Assembly: GCA_026999335.1 (NCBI GenBank)
Contig: JALTPW010000978.1
Location: 1 to 6,864, forward strand
Reading direction: 5' to 3'
DNA length: 6,864 nt
From: Chromatiales bacterium
GTDB lineage: Bacteria > Pseudomonadota > Gammaproteobacteria > SZUA-152
A program made the translations under genes and the position numbers. Below the pieces are notes generated by a model, which was given only the letters and a program-made list of their open reading frames with translations, did no database searches and had not been told where the DNA came from. Below are positions 1-4,777 of this stretch, piece by piece. Within the stretch, counting starts at the first letter, position 1. Every line of letters starts with the position of its first letter.

Positions 1-611
1 TCGAGGTTGGTAATACCGCCGGAGGCGATGACCGGGATGTGTATAGCCTGTGCCAGTTTCGCCGTGGCCTCTACGTTGACGCCATTCATCATACCGTCGC
101 GGGAGATGTCGGTATAGATAATCGCTTCGACCCCGTCCTGCTCAAAATGTTGGGCCAGGTCGATGACATCATGCTGGGACAGCTTGGACCAGCCGTCGAT
201 GGCCACTTTGCCGTCCTTGGCATCGAGACCAACGATGACATGGCCGGGAAAGCTCAGACACAGGTCGGAGACGAAGTGCGGCGCTTTTACCGCGCGGGTG
301 CCGATGATGACGTAGGCAACGCCGGCATCCAGATAAGTCGCCGCCGTCTCTTCGTCACGGATGCCGCCACCGATCTGTACCGGCACGTCGGGAAAGGCCT
401 CGACGATCTCGTGCACCACCTCGGCATTCATCGGCCTGCCCTCGAAGGCGCCGTTGAGATCTACCAGATGCAGGCGGCGCGCGCCGGCTTCCACCCAACG
501 GCGCGCCATGGCGACGGGATCGTCGGAGAAGACCGTATCGTCTTCCATGCGGCCCTGCTTGAGACGGACACATTTGCCGTCCTTGAGGTCGATGGCGGGG
601 ATCAGGAGCAT
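1..611 (-). CDS. hisA: HisA, phosphoribosylformimino-5-aminoimidazole carboxamide ribotide isomerase (3' end cut off by window edge)
   Basis: Cytoplasmic TIM-barrel enzyme of histidine synthesis that isomerises ProFAR to PRFAR by an Amadori rearrangement, feeding the HisH-HisF synthase. I translated 203 codons from the minus strand; the frame is open to the left edge, and the family is usually about 240-250 residues, so roughly 40 C-terminal residues are missing. The start reads MLLIPAIDLKDGKCVRL, with the catalytic base Asp8. VGLDAKDGKVAIDGW follows with the catalytic acid Asp130. The phosphate-binding loops IGGGIRD (about 80-86) and IASGGI (about 195-200), and YTDISRDG (166-173), are all present. 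The ATG at 611-609 has a good ribosome binding site, GAGGA, at 620-624. The gene lies 119 bp downstream of hisH, across a REP doublet. hisF would be expected next. Identification is very secure from the motifs and the operon position. Confidence 0.97.
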   Translation of the reverse strand, partial: MLLIPAIDLKDGKCVRLKQGRMEDDTVFSDDPVAMARRWVEAGARRLHLVDLNGAFEGRPMNAEVVHEIVEAFPDVPVQIGGGIRDEETAATYLDAGVAYVIIGTRAVKAPHFVSDLCLSFPGHVIVGLDAKDGKVAIDGWSKLSQHDVIDLAQHFEQDGVEAIIYTDISRDGMMNGVNVEATAKLAQAIHIPVIASGGITNL

Positions 612-619
612 GCGCTATT

Positions 620-624
620 TCCTC
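620..624 (-). promoter_or_regulatory. Ribosome binding site of hisA
   Basis: GAGGA on the minus strand, followed by AATAGCGC and the ATG at 611. Its presence supports this start and suggests that hisA is translated independently of hisH, from which it is separated by 119 bp. Confidence 0.7.
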
Positions 625-654
625 GTGACTCGTGTTTATTTATCAGCTTTGTCC

Positions 655-719
655 GTAGGAGCGGGCCATGCCCGCGATACAGATTTTCAGCACCCATCGC
701 GGGCATGGCCCGCTCCTAC
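655..719. repeat. REP doublet (inverted pair) between hisH and hisA
   Basis: Two 24-bp arms, 655-678 and 696-719, are perfect inverted copies separated by 17 bp. Each arm begins GTAGGAG at its outer end and contains its own small hairpin, GCGGGC-CAT-GCCCGC. This is the layout of REP/REPIN elements: a conserved outer tetranucleotide-like head, an internal palindrome, and two copies in inverted orientation. Palindromes starting GTAGGAGCGG are common between genes in many gammaproteobacteria and are thought to be moved by RAYT (REP-associated tyrosine) transposases. In the his transcript the pair could fold either into one long 24-bp stem or into two short hairpins. It may affect mRNA stability or the ratio of hisA to the upstream genes; that effect is inference. 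Confidence 0.85.
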
Positions 720-730
720 CTAAAACCGGC

Positions 731-1381
<651 letters not shown>

Positions 1382-1384
1382 CGC

Positions 1385-1978
1385 CTACAACGCGCCTTTG
1401 GTCGACGGCAGGATGTCCCCCAGACGCGGGTCGCGCATCATGGCCATGCGCAAGGCGCGGCCAAAGGCCTTGAACAGGGTCTCGGCAATATGGTGCGCGT
1501 TACGGCCCTGCAGGTTGTCGAGGTGCAAACTGACCTTGGCGTGGTTGACGAAGCCCTGAAAAAATTCGTGCACCAGCTCCAGGTCGAATTCACCAACGCG
1601 CTCGCGCGGAAACACGACGCGATTTTCCAGTCCCGGCCGCCCGGAGAAATCGATCACCACGCGCGACAGGGCCTCGTCCAGCGGCACATAGGCATGGCCG
1701 TAACGGGTGATGCCCTTCTTGTCACCCAACGCCTGGGCGATGGCCTGGCCGAAGGTGATGCCGACGTCTTCCACCGTGTGGTGGGCATCGATATCGAGAT
1801 CGCCCCTGGCCTGGATATCGAGATCGATGAGACCGTGGCGCGCCACCTGATCCAGCATGTGATCGAAAAAGGGCACACCGGTATCCAGTCTGGAGGCGCC
1901 GGTACCATCGAGATTGACACTGACGCTGATCTGCGTCTCCAGCGTATCGCGCTTTACTGTGGCCTTGCGGTCAGCCAT
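1385..1978 (-). CDS. hisB: HisB, imidazoleglycerol-phosphate dehydratase (monofunctional)
   Basis: Manganese-dependent enzyme that dehydrates imidazole glycerol phosphate to imidazole-acetol phosphate; the family forms 24-mers in the cytoplasm. The 197 residues match the single-domain form. Both metal motifs are present: HHTVED at 66-71 and HHIAE at 162-166. Also seen are the early LDTGVPFFDHML with His40, VHEFF with His137, FVNHA with His146 and the C-terminal PSTKG. There is no N-terminal HAD-type histidinol-phosphatase domain, unlike the roughly 355-residue fusion of enteric bacteria, so that step must be encoded elsewhere. The ATG at 1978 is preceded by AGGAG at 1986-1990 with a 7-bp spacer. 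It lies 36 bp after hisC and 3 bp before hisH. Confidence 0.98.
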   Translation of the reverse strand: MADRKATVKRDTLETQISVSVNLDGTGASRLDTGVPFFDHMLDQVARHGLIDLDIQARGDLDIDAHHTVEDVGITFGQAIAQALGDKKGITRYGHAYVPLDEALSRVVIDFSGRPGLENRVVFPRERVGEFDLELVHEFFQGFVNHAKVSLHLDNLQGRNAHHIAETLFKAFGRALRMAMMRDPRLGDILPSTKGAL

Positions 1979-1985
1979 GGGTTGT

Positions 1986-1990
1986 CTCCT
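1986..1990 (-). promoter_or_regulatory. Ribosome binding site of hisB
   Basis: A perfect AGGAG on the minus strand, 7 bp before the ATG at 1978. It is the best ribosome binding site in the cluster and fixes the hisB start, giving the expected N-terminus MADRKATVKRDT. Confidence 0.8.
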
Positions 1991-2014
1991 GCGGTGGAAC
2001 GGGCAAGCATAACG

Positions 2015-3088
2015 TCAAGCGATAGCTGAATGAAGGGCTTGCAAAAATGTACGGTTTTCCTCGGGGCGGCCCACGCTGACACGCAGACAGGCGGCCAGCG
2101 AACCACCGGCGGGGTTGAGATTCTTGATCAGCACACCGTCCGCCTTCAGCGCGGCGAATACGGTGTCGGCGTCACCCGCCACGCGGAACAGAATGAAATT
2201 GGCACGACTGGGAAAAGGGGTGATGCCCGGCATCGCCGCCAGCGCCTGCCACAGGGTCTCGCGATCCCGGGTGATCTGCGTGGTCTGCGCCTCCAGCACG
2301 TCAATGTTTTCCAGCGCGAAGTCAGCGCTCACTTGCGTCAACACATTAATATTATAGGGCAGACGCACCTTGTCAAACTCATCCAGCCAGGCGCTTGGGC
2401 CGGCCAACAAACCCAGGCGCAGACCGGCCAGGCCCATTTTCGACACGGTGCGCATCACCAACAGATTGTCGGCTTCACCCAGGCGTGGCATGAAGCTGGC
2501 ATCGGCGAAGGCGTGATAGGCCTCGTCCACCACCACCAGACCGGGGGCGGCATCGAGAATAACGCCGATGTCGTCGGCGTCGAACAGGTTGCCGGTGGGG
2601 TTATTGGGATAGGCGAGGAAAATCACCGCCGGCCGGTGCTCGGCAATGGCGGCGAGCATGGCATCAAGGTCGAGGCCGAAATCCTCACACAACGGCACGC
2701 CAACGTATTCCATGCGGCAGAAGGCGGCAATCATGCGGTACATGACGAAGCTGGGCTCCGGAGCCATGATCACACGACCGGAACCGGCCAGAGTCTGGAC
2801 AATGATCTGGATGATCTCGTCGGAGCCATTGCCCAGCATCAACGCCTGTCCTGTGGGTACCGCCATGGCCTCGCGCAGACGACCTGCGAGCACGCGCGCG
2901 GCGGGGTCGGGATAGCGATTCAGCGCCGCACCGCGCAGGCGTTGCAGCCAGGCGTCGACCATCTCTTCGGGCCAGGTATAGGGATTTTCCATGGCGTCCA
3001 GCTTAATGCACTCGCCCGGATCCGGCACATGGTAAGCAGACAGGGCGCGGATCCCGGGGCGGATCCAGTGGGTGATCTTGTCGGGCAT
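2015..3088 (-). CDS. hisC: HisC, histidinol-phosphate aminotransferase
   Basis: PLP-dependent fold type I aminotransferase that converts imidazole-acetol phosphate plus glutamate to histidinol phosphate and 2-oxoglutarate. From the chosen start it is 357 residues, a normal length. The PLP lysine is Lys217 in MRTVSKMGLAGLRLGLL. Asp188 and Tyr191 sit in VVVDEAYHAF, Asn162 in YPNNPTG, the phosphate-contacting Arg224 in AGLRLG, and the substrate carboxylate-binding arginine in CLRVSVG (Arg336). LDAMENPY (30-37) matches the usual LNxNENPY segment, and GNGSDEII (87-94) binds the cofactor phosphate. I chose the ATG at 3088 (MPDKITHW) although no clear ribosome binding site precedes it, because an in-frame start at 3181 would add 31 residues translated almost entirely from a REP doublet. 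The gene is 108 bp after hisD and 36 bp before hisB. Confidence 0.96.
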   Translation of the reverse strand: MPDKITHWIRPGIRALSAYHVPDPGECIKLDAMENPYTWPEEMVDAWLQRLRGAALNRYPDPAARVLAGRLREAMAVPTGQALMLGNGSDEIIQIIVQTLAGSGRVIMAPEPSFVMYRMIAAFCRMEYVGVPLCEDFGLDLDAMLAAIAEHRPAVIFLAYPNNPTGNLFDADDIGVILDAAPGLVVVDEAYHAFADASFMPRLGEADNLLVMRTVSKMGLAGLRLGLLAGPSAWLDEFDKVRLPYNINVLTQVSADFALENIDVLEAQTTQITRDRETLWQALAAMPGITPFPSRANFILFRVAGDADTVFAALKADGVLIKNLNPAGGSLAACLRVSVGRPEENRTFLQALHSAIA

Positions 3089-3102
3089 GGTGTTATCTAC
3101 GC

Positions 3103-3194
3103 AAAGCCTGGTAGGGTGGGCACGTTTTGTGTGCCCACGCGGTTGATTCACATTTCTCGTGGGCATGGAAAGCCTGCCCACCCTACCAAGCTTT
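3103..3194. repeat. REP-like doublet, second family, between hisD and hisC
   Basis: Outer arms 3103-3122 and 3175-3194 are inverted copies matching at 19 of 20 positions. The pair is built from two inverted units that share GGTAGGGTGGGCA, a 9-bp loop, then TGCCCACG: one reads on the plus strand from 3110, the other on the minus strand from 3187. The loops differ completely while the stems are conserved, which indicates selection or copying of the palindrome rather than the loop. The sequence family is unrelated to the GTAGGAG doublet at 655-719. The right arm ends 2 bp from the hisD stop codon, and the left arm begins 14 bp before the hisC start, so it fills the gap almost completely. Confidence 0.82.
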
Positions 3195-3196
3195 AT

Positions 3197-4492
3197 TCAC
3201 TTGATCCGGTACTCCGCCGAGCGCGCATGGGCATCGAGACCCTCGCCACGCGCCAGGGTGGAGGCAGTCTTGCCCAGCTCGGAAGCACCGTCGGCGGAGC
3301 AGAAGATCAGGCTGGAGCGCTTCTGGAAATCATACACCCCCAGTGGCGATGAGAAGCGCGCCGTGCGCGACGTCGGCAGCACATGATTAGGGCCGGCGCA
3401 GTAGTCGCCCAAAGCCTCGGAAGTATAGCGACCCATGAAGATCGCGCCAGCGTGCTTGATGCGCGGCACCAGGGGCTCGGGATCCTCCACCGACAGCTCC
3501 AGATGTTCGGGGGCGATGAAATTGGCCACCTCGATGGCCTCATCCATGTCACGCACCCGGATCAGGGCGCCACGATCACCCAACGACTTGCGGATGATTT
3601 CCTCACGATCCATGGTCGGCAGCAGTTTTTCGATGCTGTTGGCGACACGTTCGATGAAATCAGCGTCAGGAGAAAGCAGAATCGATTGGGCGTCCTCGTC
3701 GTGTTCGGCCTGGGAAAACAGATCCATGGCGATCCAGTCGGGGTCGGTGTCGCCATCGCAGATCACCAGAATCTCCGATGGCCCGGCGATCATGTCGATA
3801 CCCACACTGCCAAACACGTAGCGCTTGGCGGTGGCGACATAGATATTGCCGGGACCGACCACCTTGTCCACCTGCGGCACCGTCTCGGTGCCATAGGCCA
3901 GGGCAGCGACTGCTTGCGCCCCGCCAACGGCGAACACGCGATCCACGCCACCCACGGCGGCGGCGGCCAGCACCAGCGGATTCACTTCACCGTCCGGTGT
4001 CGGCGCCACCATGATCAATTCTTCGACCCCGGCCACCCTGGCGGGGATGGCGGTCATCAGCACCGAAGAAGGATAGGCCGCCTTGCCGCCGGGCACATAC
4101 AGGCCGACGCGATCCAACGGCGTCACCTGCTGGCCCAGCACGGTGCCATCGTCCTCGCGGTAACTCCAGCTCTCCTGGCGCTGCCGCTCATGGTAGCGGC
4201 GCACCCGTCCGGCAGCCAGCTCCAGGGCTTCGCGCTGGGCCAACGGCAGGCCGTTCAGGGCCGCTTGCAGGCGCTCACCACCAATCTCCAGCTCGGCCAT
4301 GCCGCCCACCGACATGCGGTCGAAGCGATTGGTGTATTCCACCAGCGCAGCGTCACCGCGCTCACGGATGGCCTGGATGATCTCCTTGACGATGTCATTG
4401 ACGGCATCGTCGGAAACACCCTCCCAGGCGAGCATTTGCTCCAGGTGGGACCAGAAATCGTCGCTGCGGGTGTCGAGGCGTGTGATATTCAT
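3197..4492 (-). CDS. hisD: HisD, histidinol dehydrogenase
   Basis: Zinc-dependent, NAD-linked enzyme that oxidises histidinol to histidine in two steps through histidinal, the last reactions of the pathway. It has 431 residues, the usual size. All catalytic positions known from the E. coli enzyme are present: zinc ligands Gln261 and His264 in SQAEHDEDAQ, Asp363 in LGDYCAGPNHVLPT and His422 in LDAHARSAEY, plus the catalytic pair Glu329-His330 in IAPEHLEL. VGPGNIYVATAKRYV (212-226) and IAGPSEILV (235-243) are strong signatures. The ATG at 4492 gives the expected N-terminal length (SDDAVNDIVKEI aligned near residue 27), but the upstream sequence GACAGTAACAG is a poor ribosome binding site. It is the first his gene in the window. 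No histidine-rich leader peptide is seen upstream. Confidence 0.98.
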   Translation of the reverse strand: MNITRLDTRSDDFWSHLEQMLAWEGVSDDAVNDIVKEIIQAIRERGDAALVEYTNRFDRMSVGGMAELEIGGERLQAALNGLPLAQREALELAAGRVRRYHERQRQESWSYREDDGTVLGQQVTPLDRVGLYVPGGKAAYPSSVLMTAIPARVAGVEELIMVAPTPDGEVNPLVLAAAAVGGVDRVFAVGGAQAVAALAYGTETVPQVDKVVGPGNIYVATAKRYVFGSVGIDMIAGPSEILVICDGDTDPDWIAMDLFSQAEHDEDAQSILLSPDADFIERVANSIEKLLPTMDREEIIRKSLGDRGALIRVRDMDEAIEVANFIAPEHLELSVEDPEPLVPRIKHAGAIFMGRYTSEALGDYCAGPNHVLPTSRTARFSSPLGVYDFQKRSSLIFCSADGASELGKTASTLARGEGLDAHARSAEYRIK

Positions 4493-4525
4493 CTGTTACT
4501 GTCTTTGGTGGTGAAAGAATCCCGC

Positions 4526-4546
4526 CGGGTGGGTCTTGCCCACCCG
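4526..4546. repeat. GC-rich hairpin upstream of hisD, possibly a solo REP
   Basis: CGGGTGGG (4526-4533) and CCCACCCG (4539-4546) form a perfect 8-bp stem with a 5-nt loop. On the minus strand the element reads GGGTGGGCAAGACCCACCC, sharing the GGGTGGGCA core with the doublet at 3103-3194, so it may be a single diverged copy of that family. It falls within the untranslated leader of hisD if transcription starts upstream. No run of T follows on the minus strand, so it is not a typical terminator. Confidence 0.5.
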
Positions 4547-4599
4547 ACGAAAACTTGCCTTGTGAATCATGTGTTTCTTTATTTTCCATTCACTGGGTC

Positions 4600-4720
4600 A
4601 AAACCACCGTCTTTAGACGGTGACGTTGATTTTCATGTTTTGGCGCATGCGCGCTGATGACGTTAGCCATCAGCACCGAATGCGCTAACCCACCGACTTC
4701 AGTAGGTGGTAGTTTAGTTT
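4600..4720 (+). mobile_element. Small IS200/IS605-like non-autonomous element with subterminal hairpins
   Basis: Two short palindromes of the kind found near IS200/IS605 ends bracket about 105 bp. The left one is CACCGTC-TTTA-GACGGTG (4605-4622), preceded by TCAAAAC. The right one is CCACC-G-ACT-TC-AGT-A-GGTGG (4690-4709), with one G/A mismatch, followed by TAGTTTAGTTTT. Their sequences are near copies of each other (CCACCG, a CTT centre, CGGTGG), as expected for the two ends of one element recognised by a Y1 transposase. There is no room for tnpA or tnpB, so it would be a passenger element of the PATE type. Exact ends and orientation cannot be fixed from this copy; the plus strand is favoured because the right-hand side looks like a TnpB guide-RNA scaffold. 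Confidence 0.45.
4643..4709 (+). ncRNA. Candidate structured RNA (omega-RNA-like scaffold) inside the small element
   Basis: An outer stem pairs GCGCAT (4643-4648) with ATGCGC (4680-4685). An inner stem pairs GCTGATG (4653-4659) with CATCAGC (4668-4674) around an 8-nt loop. The last six loop bases GTTAGC (4662-4667) are complementary to GCTAAC (4684-4689), just before the terminal hairpin at 4690-4709, which would make a pseudoknot; its two outermost pairs compete with the outer stem. TnpB omega-RNAs of IS605 elements characteristically carry a stem, a pseudoknot and the right-end hairpin directly before the guide. Whether this copy is transcribed, or is only a relic, cannot be told from sequence. 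Confidence 0.27.
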
Positions 4721-4777
4721 TGCGTCCTGGGTGTCTTCACCTTGAATCCGAGGGTTCACGCCTTTGCCCGAGCCCGG

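Noticed and set aside
2030..3352. Long plus-strand open frame (440 codons) opposite hisC
   Set aside because: It is the antisense shadow of a GC-rich coding region. The minus strand encodes a complete HisC with all catalytic residues, and the plus frame runs across the gap and into hisD without any recognisable domain.
4395..4589. Small minus-strand frame beginning MENKETHDSQGK, considered as a his leader peptide
   Set aside because: It has no run of histidine codons, reads through the hairpin at 4526-4546 and overlaps the start of hisD in another frame, so it does not fit an attenuator leader.
4575..4603. TTGACC on the minus strand (within the flank of the left hairpin), considered as a -35 box for hisD
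   Set aside because: No acceptable -10 hexamer lies 16-18 bp downstream, only A-rich sequence, so a promoter call is not supported.
4605..4622. Hairpin followed by GGTTTTG on the minus strand, considered as intrinsic terminator of the beta-helix gene
   Set aside because: The T-run is only four bases and the hairpin is better explained as one end of the small mobile element. Partial termination remains possible, but I do not annotate it.
3383..4657. Long plus-strand open frame (424 codons) opposite hisD
   Set aside because: Antisense shadow of hisD. Its composition is rich in His, Gln and Gly as expected from reverse-strand reading of GC-rich genes, and it ends inside the non-coding element at 4600-4720.
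4593..4732. CTGGGT present on both sides of the small element (4593-4598 and 4727-4732), considered as a target-site duplication
   Set aside because: IS200/IS605 transposition does not duplicate its target, the copies are not placed symmetrically against the hairpins, and a 6-bp match is likely by chance.
4743..4758. Inverted repeat TGAATCC/GGGTTCA after the beta-helix gene
   Set aside because: The loop would be only 2 nt and there is a mismatch on the transcribed strand, with no T-tract, so it is not a credible terminator.
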